Source of the DNA: Acinetobacter bereziniae LMG 1003 = CIP 70.12
GTDB lineage: Bacteria; Pseudomonadota; Gammaproteobacteria; Pseudomonadales; Moraxellaceae
Direction of reading: 5' to 3'
NCBI RefSeq assembly: GCF_000368925.1
Contig: NZ_KB849756.1
Coordinates: forward strand, 1,784,397 to 1,848,396
DNA length: 64,000 nt
In this document: in pieces, positions 7,999 to 16,479 of the stretch
Position numbering within the stretch: position 1 is the first letter of the stretch
Layout of the letters: each line of letters starts with the position of its first letter
Notes under the pieces: model-generated
The model's input: only the letters and a program-made list of their open reading frames with translations
Databases searched by the model: none
What the model was told of the DNA's origin: nothing
Position numbers and translations under genes: made by a program

Positions 7999-8724
7999 TT
8001 AAACCCTTAAAACATAGTCAATTGCATGATTCAGCAACTGGTTTCCAATGACATAATCTGCGTTTGGCGTTTTTTTCAAATTGGAGAGTGACTGATTATG
8101 TATATCGCTAAATACCATTCCTTCCTCTTCATGCTCGATAAATATGTTTAAGCTATGCGGTGTAATTTCTGGATGAAACTGGAAACCCAAAACATTTTTA
8201 CCAATTTGATAGAGTTGATTTGGACATGCTTGATTTTCTGCCAAACGAATCGCACCTTTAGGAATATCAAAAGTCTCACTATGCCACTGCATGACACTGA
8301 TTTGCTCAGGAAGTTGAAAGTATTCTGCTGGCACATGATCACTTTTGTTGACAAAAGTCCAGCCTAACTCTTGCACATTATTACGGCGCACATTTGCACC
8401 AAGTGCATTAGCAATTAACTGCCCACCCAAGCACAAGCCAATTGCCGGTTTCTCAGATGCCAAATAACGTCTAATCCAGCGTTTTTCCACTTTTAACCAA
8501 GGAAAGTTTGCTTCATCATTTACACTCATTTCCCCACCCATAATAATGAGCAAATCCACATCATTGACATGAGGTAATGCATCTATATCTAATGCTGAAT
8601 CTGTCGGTAAAGCAAAAAACTCTGTTGCAGTAATTTCGGCACCCATTGCCTTTAAATATTCATAGCAACTACCAAAGCCTTCACCTGCAATATGTTGAAA
8701 ATAATGCACTTTAAGTTTTTTCAT
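7999..8724 (-). CDS. Class I glutamine amidotransferase-like protein
   Basis: A 241-residue GATase1-fold protein from the ATG at 8724, chosen for its AGGTG ribosome-binding sequence 5 bases upstream; the open frame runs 14 codons further. The nucleophile elbow GLCLGGQ and the QFHPE catalytic histidine motif followed by TPH are present, so hydrolysis of glutamine or a related gamma-glutamyl amide is likely. It resembles the stand-alone GMP-synthase-like amidotransferases; the acceptor is unknown. It is divergent from the PLP enzyme at 8905 across about 180 bp. Confidence 0.85.
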   Translation of the reverse strand: MKKLKVHYFQHIAGEGFGSCYEYLKAMGAEITATEFFALPTDSALDIDALPHVNDVDLLIIMGGEMSVNDEANFPWLKVEKRWIRRYLASEKPAIGLCLGGQLIANALGANVRRNNVQELGWTFVNKSDHVPAEYFQLPEQISVMQWHSETFDIPKGAIRLAENQACPNQLYQIGKNVLGFQFHPEITPHSLNIFIEHEEEGMVFSDIHNQSLSNLKKTPNADYVIGNQLLNHAIDYVLRV

Positions 8725-8904
8725 GTTATCACCTATTCTTGTTGTATCGACTACGCTACAAATCAAAAAACACAGTTCAACAAATGCAAAAATGAAGCCA
8801 ATATCAGTTTTATTTATTATTTTTCACAAATTATTGCTTTTCGTCACCGAGTGATTATGTTTTCCTTATTTTAGTCCTGATATTTACAAAATTTGAGTAT
8901 TCTT

Positions 8905-10095
8905 GTGAAACTAAAACCACAAACAGCTTTAATTCATTCTCCAAGACAAGCGCCACAGTACATCCATACAGTTCAACCTCCCTTATTTCGTGCATCGACA
9001 ATCATATTCGAAAATACCGATGCACTATTTAATCGCCATTGGACTGATGATTATGACTATAGTTATGGTACCCACGGCACTCCAACAACTTTCACGCTGG
9101 GTGACAACATTGCAAAAATAGAAGGTGGTCAATATTGCTTGCTTACTCCAAGTGGGTTATCAGCCATCAACCTTGTGAACTCATGTTTTTTAAGCCATGG
9201 TGATGAAGTTTGGGTTGCAGACAATATCTATGGTCCAAATATGGAACATTTGCGCAATCTTGAACAACGCTATGGGATCATCGTCAAAGTTTATGACCCT
9301 ATTTGTGCTGACTCATTTCAACCGTCTGAACAAGCAAAATTAATCTGGCTCGAAGCCGCAGGTTCAGTCACGCTTGAATTCCCAGATTTGATTAATTTAG
9401 TGAAAAAAGCAAAAGCCAAAAATATACTGGTCGCTTTGGATAATACTTGGGGCGCAGGACTGGCATTTAATGCTTTTGATTTTAGCCAAGAACATTTAGC
9501 CGTTGATATCAGCATACATGCACTCACCAAATACCCTAGTGGTGGGGGCGATATTTTGATGGGTTCTGTGGTTACACAAGATCGGGCTTTACATCATCAG
9601 TTGTATCGTATGCATGCAATACAAGGAATCTCCATATCAGGTGATGATGCTGCCCAAGTACAACGTAGTCTAGCGTCAATGCAATTGCGTTATCAGCATC
9701 AATCTCAAAGTACCTTAAAACTCTTAAACTGGTTAAAACAACAAGCGGTCTTTGCACAGGTTTTACATCCAGCGGACCCAGACAATGTGAGTCACGCTTA
9801 TTGGAAAGAAACTTGTGAAACTCAGCAAAGTGCTGGACTCGTCAGCGTGATCTTCAAATCCGAATTCGATCTCGCGGCAGTTCGTAAATTTTGCGATCAG
9901 CTTCAACTATTTAAGCTCGGATTTAGCTGGGGCGGTCCAGTAAGCCTTGTGATGTTGTATCAACTTGACCAGATGCGTCAGCTAGAACGTCCACATTTAC
10001 AACAAGGAATCTTGGTGCGTTTTTGTATTGGATTAGAGGATCCAGAAGATTTAATCTATGATATTCAAACAGCTCTTCAAGCGATTTCAATTTAA
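8905..10095 (+). CDS. PLP-dependent Cys/Met metabolism enzyme, cystathionine beta-lyase-like
   Basis: A protein of about 396 residues of the Cys/Met-metabolism PLP family. Motifs include YSYGTHGTPTT (substrate/PLP loop), ALDNTW (Asp contacting the pyridine nitrogen) and SIHALTKYPSGGGD with the Schiff-base lysine about residue 209. This fits MetC-type cystathionine beta-lyase (cystathionine to homocysteine), although related lyases cannot be excluded. The start is uncertain: GTG at 8905 or TTG at 8893, neither with a strong ribosome-binding site. A hairpin terminator follows at 10135. Confidence 0.8.
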   Translation: MKLKPQTALIHSPRQAPQYIHTVQPPLFRASTIIFENTDALFNRHWTDDYDYSYGTHGTPTTFTLGDNIAKIEGGQYCLLTPSGLSAINLVNSCFLSHGDEVWVADNIYGPNMEHLRNLEQRYGIIVKVYDPICADSFQPSEQAKLIWLEAAGSVTLEFPDLINLVKKAKAKNILVALDNTWGAGLAFNAFDFSQEHLAVDISIHALTKYPSGGGDILMGSVVTQDRALHHQLYRMHAIQGISISGDDAAQVQRSLASMQLRYQHQSQSTLKLLNWLKQQAVFAQVLHPADPDNVSHAYWKETCETQQSAGLVSVIFKSEFDLAAVRKFCDQLQLFKLGFSWGGPVSLVMLYQLDQMRQLERPHLQQGILVRFCIGLEDPEDLIYDIQTALQAISI

Positions 10096-10134
10096 TTTAT
10101 ATCTGATATTTTTTTAATATAGCGCTTTAATGAC

Positions 10135-10167
10135 TTCACGTATCGCTTTTGATACGTGAAAACTTTT
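10135..10167 (+). terminator. Rho-independent terminator after the cystathionine lyase-like gene
   Basis: A 10-bp perfect stem, TTCACGTATC/GATACGTGAA (10135-10144 and 10151-10160), with a 6-base loop is followed by AACTTTTTAT. Confidence 0.7.
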
Positions 10168-10286
10168 TATCACTGAACACAGATTTACAACATCATCATT
10201 TTATGCAATTTTGTATAACAATAAGCATATAAATACCGAGTCAAATGAATAAGATTCGAACTTAGATCAAAGCTATAGGAATAACA

Positions 10287-11846
10287 ATGGGCACACCAAT
10301 CGTCATTGCAAAAAAGACCTCAGATTCCACTCAAGATATTGTTCTACACTCACAATTTGCCAATCGTCACGGACTCATTGCAGGTGCGACAGGTACTGGT
10401 AAAACCGTAACCCTAAAAGTGCTCGCTGAAAGTTTTTCCAGAATTGGTGTTCCAGTATTTCTTGCTGATGCCAAAGGTGATGTATCCAGTATTGCCAAAG
10501 CTGGCTCAAGCAATCCTAAATTCGATGAACGCATTAAAAGCTTAGGGATAGACAGTATCCCTTTTGCCGCATCACCAACCATTTTTTGGGATTTATTTGG
10601 TGAACAAGGACATCCAATTCGCACCACCATTTCAGAAATTGGTCCCTTATTGTTGGCACAAATGTTGAATTTAAATGATACCCAAGAAGGTGTGCTTTCA
10701 GCTGTGTTCCGTGTTGCAGACGACCAAGGTTTATTATTGATTGATTTTAAAGATTTAAAAGCCATGTTGACTTATGTCAGCGAAAATGCTGCTGACTTAA
10801 AAGCTGAATATGGCAATCTCTCTCCTGCCAGCTTAGGTGCAATCCAACGTAATTTATTGGCTTTAGGAGATCAAGGCGGACAGCGTTTTTTTGGTGAACC
10901 AAGCCTAGACATTATGGATTTTATTCAAACTGATTCAAATGGGCATGGCTACATCAACCTATTGGCTGCGGATAAGTTGATGAATACGCCAAAGCTTTAT
11001 GCAACCTTTTTGCTGTGGATGCTTTCAGAGTTATTTGAGAAATTGCCTGAAGTCGGTGATTTAGACAAACCTAAATTGGTATTCTTTTTCGATGAAGCTC
11101 ATTTATTATTCAATAATGCCAGTCCAACATTGCAAGAAAAAATCCAACAAGTGGTTCGTCTGATTCGTTCAAAAGGCGTGGGTATTTATTTCATCACTCA
11201 AAGCCCACTGGATATTCCTGAAAATGTATTAGGGCAATTGGGAAATCGAGTACAACATGCCTTACGTGCATTCACCCCCAAGGACCAAAAAGCAGTAAAA
11301 ACAGCTGCAGATACTTTCCGTGCCAACCCTGAATTCAAAGTTGATCAAGCCATTACAGAGCTGGCAGTTGGTGAGGCATTAATTAGTTTTCTGGATGAGC
11401 AAGGCACCCCCCAAATTGTAGAGCGTGGTATGGTTATGCCACCCTACTCCTCTTTTAGCCCAATCACACCTGAAGAACGTAAAGCTCTGATGGCACAAAG
11501 TATTGTGGCGGGTGTTTATGACAATGAAGTGGATCGTGACAGTGCCTATGAAATGCTTCAACGTAAAGTGACCGACAACACACAGCAACAAGTTGCCTTT
11601 GAAGCTGCCGCACAACAAGCCAAACAATTGGAAGAACTCGCAAAACAGCAACAAGTCCTAGACAAACAACAAGCCAAAGAGCAAGAACGTTTACAAAAAG
11701 AAGAAGCCAAAGCCGCCGCTGCTCGTGCCAAACTGACGCAGGATGTCATTGGTACATTTGCCAAGAGTGCAGCCAGAACACTTGGCGGTCCAACAGGACA
11801 AAAACTGGTACGTGGCTTATTAGGTTCGTTATTTGGTGGACGTTAA
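10287..11846 (+). CDS. DUF853 / HerA-like P-loop ATPase (YjgR family)
   Basis: A 519-residue ATPase. The Walker A motif GATGTGKT lies at residues 33-40 and the Walker B segment VFFFDEAHLLF near 263-273; later segments resemble the HerA/FtsK-like family. The family matches E. coli YjgR (DUF853), whose role is unsettled. Residues about 420-485 are rich in Gln, Ala, Lys and Glu and should form a coiled coil before a glycine-rich C-terminus (SLFGGR). It is a single-gene unit ending at a strong terminator. Confidence 0.88.
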   Translation: MGTPIVIAKKTSDSTQDIVLHSQFANRHGLIAGATGTGKTVTLKVLAESFSRIGVPVFLADAKGDVSSIAKAGSSNPKFDERIKSLGIDSIPFAASPTIFWDLFGEQGHPIRTTISEIGPLLLAQMLNLNDTQEGVLSAVFRVADDQGLLLIDFKDLKAMLTYVSENAADLKAEYGNLSPASLGAIQRNLLALGDQGGQRFFGEPSLDIMDFIQTDSNGHGYINLLAADKLMNTPKLYATFLLWMLSELFEKLPEVGDLDKPKLVFFFDEAHLLFNNASPTLQEKIQQVVRLIRSKGVGIYFITQSPLDIPENVLGQLGNRVQHALRAFTPKDQKAVKTAADTFRANPEFKVDQAITELAVGEALISFLDEQGTPQIVERGMVMPPYSSFSPITPEERKALMAQSIVAGVYDNEVDRDSAYEMLQRKVTDNTQQQVAFEAAAQQAKQLEELAKQQQVLDKQQAKEQERLQKEEAKAAAARAKLTQDVIGTFAKSAARTLGGPTGQKLVRGLLGSLFGGR

Positions 11847-11866
11847 TTCTTTTAAACACATCTATG

Positions 11867-11889
11867 AGGAGCGTTAACGCTCCTTTTTA
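11867..11889 (+). terminator. Rho-independent terminator after the DUF853 gene
   Basis: The perfect palindrome AGGAGCGTTAACGCTCCT at 11867-11884 is followed directly by TTTTAT. It ends the ATPase gene 21 bp after its stop codon. Confidence 0.85.
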
Positions 11890-12084
11890 TTTCCCATGCT
11901 TTAGCCACATATATTACTTATTTTGATATTTGCTTTTTTCTTATCATTTGCTCCGAACTCATATAAGAACTTTCAGAAAATCTAAAAATAAATTCATTTA
12001 TTTCAAGCAATAAGGCTTAATCTTAAAATAAACCATAATTATTTTATGTCTTTTTCAAATAGATGTATTGCAAATATTTTTAAT

Positions 12085-12107
12085 AAGATGTATTTTAAAT
12101 ACATCTT
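12085..12107 (+). promoter_or_regulatory. NsrR operator upstream of the globin gene
   Basis: A perfect 11-1-11 palindrome: AAGATGTATTT, one T, then AAATACATCTT. This closely matches the published NsrR consensus of two AAGATGYATTT half-sites. It ends 28 bp before the globin ATG and covers a possible -10 (TATTTT, 12091-12096, 17 bp after TTGCAA at 12068-12073), so NsrR would block transcription until nitric oxide damages its cluster. A degenerate half-site-like AGATGTATT at 12061-12069 lies just upstream. nsrR itself is 1.4 kb downstream. Confidence 0.85.
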
Positions 12108-12135
12108 ATAAAGCCAGATAAAAAAGGTCTAGCCA

Positions 12136-12897
12136 ATGACTCCACAGCATATTGAACTTGTAAAATCTACAGTCCCTGTACTTCGTGAAAATGGTGTTGC
12201 ATTAACCAGCTATTTTTATAAAAGAATGTTGGGTAATAATCCTGAGCTGAACAATATTTTCAACTTAGATAGTCAAAACTCAGGTCGCCAACCTCGTGCA
12301 CTTGCAGCAGCAGTTTTGGCTTATGCTGAGAATATTGAAAATCCTGCTGTTTTAGCAAAAGCAGTTCAACACATTACGACCAAGCATGTTAGCTTAGATA
12401 TTCAACCTGATCAGTATTCAATTGTCGGAGAGAATCTACTGCATTCTATTAGCGAAGTTTTAGATGTGCCGATGGACTCTGAATTGATTGCTGCATGGAA
12501 AGTGGCTTATCTACAATTGGCAGATATTTTGATTGGTGTTGAAAAGCAAAAATATGAAAACCTAGTTGCTCAAAATGGCGGTTGGGCAGGTTGGAGAGCA
12601 TTTAAAATTATCGCGATTGAAGTATCTGAAAACGGTAAAATATTTACTGTACAGTCAGCAGATCAACAGACAGTTGCCCAGATTCATGGAGGCGAATTCA
12701 TTTCAGTGAAAGTAAAAGTACCGCAAAAAAATATTGAGCAACCACATCAATACACTGTCCTTCAGGCGACTGAAAACACTTATCAATTTGCTGTAAAGCC
12801 TGAAGAAAATCACACTGAATATTCGGTATCCAATATATTATTGAATCACTATCAAGTGGGTGATCAAGTCAAATTGACTGCACCACAGGTAAAATAA
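12136..12897 (+). CDS. Flavohaemoglobin-like protein without NAD domain
   Basis: A 253-residue protein collinear with the first two domains of Hmp. Residues 1-138 form a globin with the Hmp haem-pocket residues in place (Tyr28, Gln52, proximal His84 in KHVSLDI, Tyr94, Glu136). Residues 150-250 resemble the FAD-binding barrel, but the flavin motif RxYS reads HQYT (204-207), and the protein stops where the NAD domain of a ~400-residue Hmp would begin. No NAD-domain remnant follows. Its NsrR operator implies nitric oxide detoxification or sensing; the electron donor would have to be separate. It may be fixed in the lineage rather than a fresh truncation. Confidence 0.88.
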   Translation: MTPQHIELVKSTVPVLRENGVALTSYFYKRMLGNNPELNNIFNLDSQNSGRQPRALAAAVLAYAENIENPAVLAKAVQHITTKHVSLDIQPDQYSIVGENLLHSISEVLDVPMDSELIAAWKVAYLQLADILIGVEKQKYENLVAQNGGWAGWRAFKIIAIEVSENGKIFTVQSADQQTVAQIHGGEFISVKVKVPQKNIEQPHQYTVLQATENTYQFAVKPEENHTEYSVSNILLNHYQVGDQVKLTAPQVK

Positions 12898-12914
12898 TAC
12901 TCAATGATATTTCC

Positions 12915-12950
12915 CGTAATGTATGGTGTCTGATTAATCCATACATTACG
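12915..12950. repeat. Perfect 12-bp inverted repeat after the globin gene
   Basis: The arms CGTAATGTATGG (12915-12926) and CCATACATTACG (12939-12950) flank a 12-base loop, 17 bp after the globin stop. No T-run follows (ATGCTTTGAA), so it may be a weak or Rho-assisted terminator, or an mRNA 3'-end stabiliser. Confidence 0.6.
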
Positions 12951-13060
12951 ATGCTTTGAATAGCTCAAAATCTCTACACTATCGTTGATCTTTTTGCGCT
13001 TTAACTTTTAAATCAATATTTATACACTGATACTTATATTGATGAACCAGAGTTCAGATC

Positions 13061-13408
13061 ATGCAACGTATCATATTGATTCTCAGTCTAAGCATTAGTT
13101 TGTTATCTTTTTCAGTGGCTAGCCATGCAGCTGAAATAAAATCTTCTACGCAATGTAAAGATCAAGCAATCAAACAAGCCGCCAAACTTTTAGAGTTTCA
13201 TTTTGGTCCAGATGATCGTATTGAAATTCAACCAGAGGTCAAAGCGCTTCCATCTATCGTCAACCCACGTAATAAAAAGCAAAGATTCGATGTATTAGAA
13301 GTCTGGGGCTACATATATAAAGGTCAGTATCGTATGCGCTTTGAGTATTATAGCCAAAGTGGTTGCATACTCATGGGACAAGAGATCCTCGAATATGCCA
13401 ATTTGTAG
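13061..13408 (+). CDS. Small exported protein of unknown function
   Basis: A 115-residue protein with a clear signal peptide: a hydrophobic stretch from residues 4 to 19 and a likely Sec cleavage after SHA (about residue 23). The mature part of about 92 residues has two cysteines (near the N-terminal STQC and the C-terminal SGC), which could form a disulfide in the periplasm. No family was recognised. It lies between the NsrR-controlled globin and nsrR, but has its own 160-bp upstream gap and no visible NsrR box. Confidence 0.75.
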   Translation: MQRIILILSLSISLLSFSVASHAAEIKSSTQCKDQAIKQAAKLLEFHFGPDDRIEIQPEVKALPSIVNPRNKKQRFDVLEVWGYIYKGQYRMRFEYYSQSGCILMGQEILEYANL

Positions 13409-13481
13409 ACAACATATCTTTCATTGTCTATTCACGCTAAGATAAACATGCAATCTGTTCATGTCCAATTAATTTAAATCT

Positions 13482-13922
13482 ATGCAACTTAATAAATTTA
13501 CCGACTATGCCTTACGTATTTTGATGTACATCTCTCTTCCAAGAGATACACCTTATACGATTGCCGAAATTGCACAAGACTTGAATGTTTCACAGAATCA
13601 TTTGGTTAAAATTGTGCATTTTATGGGAAAACAGGACTGGTTAATTACCACGCGTGGTAAAGGTGGAGGTTTACGCTTAAACCCTGTAATCCTTGAGTTT
13701 CGATTAGGGCATATCGTGCGCATCCTGCAAGGTGATGCACAAATCGTAGAATGCAATACCCCACCATGCGTCCTTCGCCCTCGTTGCGGTTTAAAAGGTA
13801 TTCTAGATCAGGCAGTTGAACAGTTTTATCAGAGTTTAGACCAATATACGGTTGCCGATGTTTTAAATGCCCCACCACAAACTACCATTGTTAACTCTCC
13901 TATCCCAAACTTGAATGTTTAA
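13482..13922 (+). CDS. nsrR: Rrf2-family nitric-oxide-sensing repressor NsrR
   Basis: A 146-residue Rrf2 protein with an N-terminal winged helix (MQLNKFTDYALRILMYIS; recognition region around residues 28-48). Cysteines 91, 96 and 102 fall at exactly the positions of the Fe-S ligands of E. coli NsrR (C-x4-C-x5-C), which separates it from IscR. NO damage to the cluster releases it from DNA. The operator at 12085 before the globin gene supports the call. No NsrR box was seen before nsrR itself. Confidence 0.93.
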   Translation: MQLNKFTDYALRILMYISLPRDTPYTIAEIAQDLNVSQNHLVKIVHFMGKQDWLITTRGKGGGLRLNPVILEFRLGHIVRILQGDAQIVECNTPPCVLRPRCGLKGILDQAVEQFYQSLDQYTVADVLNAPPQTTIVNSPIPNLNV

Positions 13923-14077
13923 GCATTTGGATCTCAATTGAACTGTTTTAAAATTATTTTAATGTCTGCATTTAAATAAGCGCCTCAATCCCGTTTGAAT
14001 TATCTGTGTCAAAATTCGCTTGAATCTTCGACTTCCTTTATAATGTCCCTTGTTTATCCATTTATTGAAGTTGAAGT

Positions 14078-14932
14078 ATGCATCGCAGCAGTGGAAAGTC
14101 TAAAAATAGTAAGGCATCACATGCCCCTAAACAGAAAATCAGTTATGAAAAAAAGGCTGATCCTGCGATTTCGGAATACTCAACCTCATCTTTAAACTGG
14201 TTACGTAAAGCTGAATTCTTGATGAGTGCGCCAAAACTGAATCTTTGTGTAGAAGATACAGGTTATGAAATCGCCTTTGCGGGTCGCTCAAATGCAGGGA
14301 AATCCAGCGCCATCAATGCACTAACCAATCAAAAACAATTGGCACGCGCATCTAAGAAACCTGGTCGCACCCAAATGATTAACTTCTTTAGCTTGGGAAA
14401 TCCAGACCAACGTCTAGTCGACTTACCGGGTTATGGTTATGCCGCTGTCCCTGAAGCAATGAAAATCGTTTGGCAAAAAGAACTTGAAAATTATTTGATT
14501 CATCGAAAAAGTTTACAAGGCTTAGTTTTATTGATGGATATTCGCCATCCTCTGCAACATTTTGATGTCATGATGTTGGAATGGGCATATTCTCGTCATT
14601 TGTTTGTACACGTTCTACTCACTAAAGCAGATAAGCTCAATCGTGGTCCTGCCAATAAAGCATTGTTAGAAGTACAGCAACAACTCAAAAAGATGAAGCT
14701 GAACTTTTCGATTCAACTGTTCTCATCACTGAATAAACAAGGTTTAGAAGAACTCGCTTCTGTGATGGCAGGTCGTCTAAATTACACCTTAGATAAAACT
14801 TTAGGCTTTGATCTCGATGCGATTCCAGAACTCAGTGCTGACGACATCGAAGATGAGTTTATCGATCAAGATGCTGAAGCAGACCTTGATGTTGAAAATA
14901 TTGATGGAAATATAAATGAAAAACCAGAGTAA
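14078..14932 (+). CDS. engB: Ribosome biogenesis GTPase YihA/YsxC (EngB)
   Basis: A 284-residue TrmE-Era-EngA-YihA-type GTPase acting in 50S assembly. G1 is GRSNAGKSS (about residues 68-76), G3 is DLPGYG (about 114), and G4 is TKAD (about 182). It is longer than E. coli YihA (about 210): there is a basic Lys/Ser-rich N-terminal extension and a highly acidic C-terminal tail (residues about 250-284, many Asp/Glu). The ATG at 14078 is taken because it keeps the extension; a later ATG at residue 49 could also work. A terminator follows. Confidence 0.93.
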   Translation: MHRSSGKSKNSKASHAPKQKISYEKKADPAISEYSTSSLNWLRKAEFLMSAPKLNLCVEDTGYEIAFAGRSNAGKSSAINALTNQKQLARASKKPGRTQMINFFSLGNPDQRLVDLPGYGYAAVPEAMKIVWQKELENYLIHRKSLQGLVLLMDIRHPLQHFDVMMLEWAYSRHLFVHVLLTKADKLNRGPANKALLEVQQQLKKMKLNFSIQLFSSLNKQGLEELASVMAGRLNYTLDKTLGFDLDAIPELSADDIEDEFIDQDAEADLDVENIDGNINEKPE

Positions 14933-14981
14933 CAACTAAAAATCGTCTTGTCTGACAAAATTCATCACATATTGATACTTC

Positions 14982-15021
14982 AATGTCCTAAATTGCTAAT
15001 AACTATTTAGGACATTTTTTT
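14982..15021 (+). terminator. Rho-independent terminator after engB
   Basis: A 12-bp perfect stem, AATGTCCTAAAT (14982-14993) and ATTTAGGACATT (15005-15016), is followed by TTTTTATAC. Confidence 0.88.
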
Positions 15022-15073
15022 ATACTTGAATAAATAAAGTGTGAAATCACCAAAGAAAAATTAGGACACTGTG

Positions 15074-16021
15074 ATGAAGTTACTCGCTAAATTTAAAAAC
15101 AGTCGGATTGGATCGTCTATTCAGTACCACATCAAACCACGTAAAGTGAAGTTTGAATGGCAAGACACACCAGTCGATTGGATTCCAAATCAGCCTTTTG
15201 TCAGCTACTTTATCAACGAGATCAACAATATTCTTCCTGCGGGTGAGTTTTGGTTCTGCCGTTTATACAACCGCGTTTTACCCAAAGTCACAGATGAAAA
15301 ACTTGCAGAAGATGTTCGTGCTTTTATCCGCCAAGAAGCCATGCATGCACAAGCACATGTGTCAGCAAATAAAGAATACTTAACCGTTCGCCATATTGAT
15401 ATTCAAAGAAATCTTGAAATTATGGATTTCTTGTTTGGAAAGTTACTGGCAGATCAACCACTTGGTTTCAAAGTTCCTAAAGTTCTTGATCATCAATGGG
15501 ATTTGTTCCGTTTAGGTATTGTGGCAACTGTTGAACATATGACCTGTGTATTGGGTAAATATGCACTTTATAATAAAAAGTGGGCTGAATTAGGCGCAGA
15601 TCCAAACATGCTCGATTTGGTCAAATGGCATGGTGCAGAAGAGATTGAACATCGCACAGTTGCATTTGATCTATATCGTCACTTAGGTGGTGGTTATATT
15701 TCACGTTATTATCAAAGTGTGATCGTGATTGCTGCCGTATTAGGTTTATGGGTAGATGGTGCTGCACATATCATGGGACAAGACCCACGTTTTGCAGACA
15801 AAAAGCCAGCATTCTATAAACCTTGGATTTGGCGTGAATGGGCAAGTATTGCACAATCTGACAATCGTTTAATGCCACACCCTCTTTGGTTGGTTTCACA
15901 GCAGTTGGGGTATTTAATGCCATGGTACGACCCTGTACATGAAGCCAAAACTGAAGATGCAATTGCGTATTTAGATCAATCGCCTGCTGCAAAACGCGCT
16001 TTGCCTAGAGTTGCAGCATAG
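15074..16021 (+). CDS. Predicted metal-dependent hydrolase, ferritin-like diiron type (PF10118-like)
   Basis: A 315-residue protein from the ATG at 15074, with AGGAC 6 bases upstream; a GTG one codon earlier is less likely. Repeated carboxylate/histidine motifs suggest a di-metal four-helix bundle: PAGEFW (Glu58), QEAMHAQAH (Glu88, His91, His95), VATVEHMT and AEEIEHRTVAFD. These match the family annotated as predicted metal-dependent hydrolase (PF10118). The substrate is unknown. It forms a single transcription unit ending in a strong terminator. Confidence 0.8.
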   Translation: MKLLAKFKNSRIGSSIQYHIKPRKVKFEWQDTPVDWIPNQPFVSYFINEINNILPAGEFWFCRLYNRVLPKVTDEKLAEDVRAFIRQEAMHAQAHVSANKEYLTVRHIDIQRNLEIMDFLFGKLLADQPLGFKVPKVLDHQWDLFRLGIVATVEHMTCVLGKYALYNKKWAELGADPNMLDLVKWHGAEEIEHRTVAFDLYRHLGGGYISRYYQSVIVIAAVLGLWVDGAAHIMGQDPRFADKKPAFYKPWIWREWASIAQSDNRLMPHPLWLVSQQLGYLMPWYDPVHEAKTEDAIAYLDQSPAAKRALPRVAA

Positions 16022-16052
16022 GGACTGCTCAAGCCTAAATAGTACTGAAATC

Positions 16053-16083
16053 AAAAAAGCAGGATTTTAAATCCTGCTTTTTT
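16053..16083 (+). terminator. Rho-independent terminator, palindromic
   Basis: AAAAAAGCAGGATTT and its complement AAATCCTGCTTTTTT form a near-perfect hairpin with flanking A and T runs, so it could work from both sides. It lies just before the MITE-like element. Confidence 0.88.
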
Positions 16084-16094
16084 ATGCTTAACAC

Positions 16095-16433
16095 CTGATG
16101 TTACGCACTTGATTTAAATTAAGTAGGTGAAAAAGAAAAAGCTAAATTTACACGACGGAGACTTACATCCAAAGTTTAAATTTATGGAATAGCCTTCGGC
16201 TCGAGGTACTTTTGCTTTGGCATGAGGAGCAAAGCTCCGCAAGGGCAACCATCTTGTGCAGCGACATCGCTGCTCACCGCAGAACTCATTCACTATCGTC
16301 AAAATATTCAAAATTTCGCAGAAACTTTACTTATTAGAAGGAGTTCTGCCTCAAGCAATTGCGGATGACGTTTCCGCGTATCCACATTCTTCTAGCTCCA
16401 AAATTTAATTTTAGAGTTACTGCGTAACATCAG
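16095..16433. mobile_element. 339-bp MITE-like element with 13-bp TIRs and 7-bp target duplication
   Basis: The ends are perfect 13-bp inverted repeats, CTGATGTTACGCA at 16095-16107 and its complement at 16421-16433. Immediately outside both ends is the same 7-bp sequence TTAACAC (16088-16094 and 16434-16440), the hallmark of a transposition target duplication. The interior has no credible gene but several inverted repeats, for example GCAGAACTC/GAGTTCTGC, and GAGC-type hairpins. It is most simply a non-autonomous element mobilised by a related IS elsewhere in the genome; the IS family was not identified. Confidence 0.8.
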
Positions 16434-16479
16434 TTAACACTTTAAAATAAGTGCATAACGCTTCTGTCTACACCCTGTA

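Noticed and set aside
12898..13060. Remnant of the missing flavohaemoglobin NAD domain
   Set aside because: No frame in this gap encodes NAD-domain motifs, so the globin protein ends there naturally or lost the domain long ago.
16114..16311. 65-codon minus-strand frame inside the MITE-like element
   Set aside because: The predicted peptide is unlike a protein (Cys/Arg/Lys-rich with a phenylalanine run) and the frame lies within the hairpins of the non-coding element.
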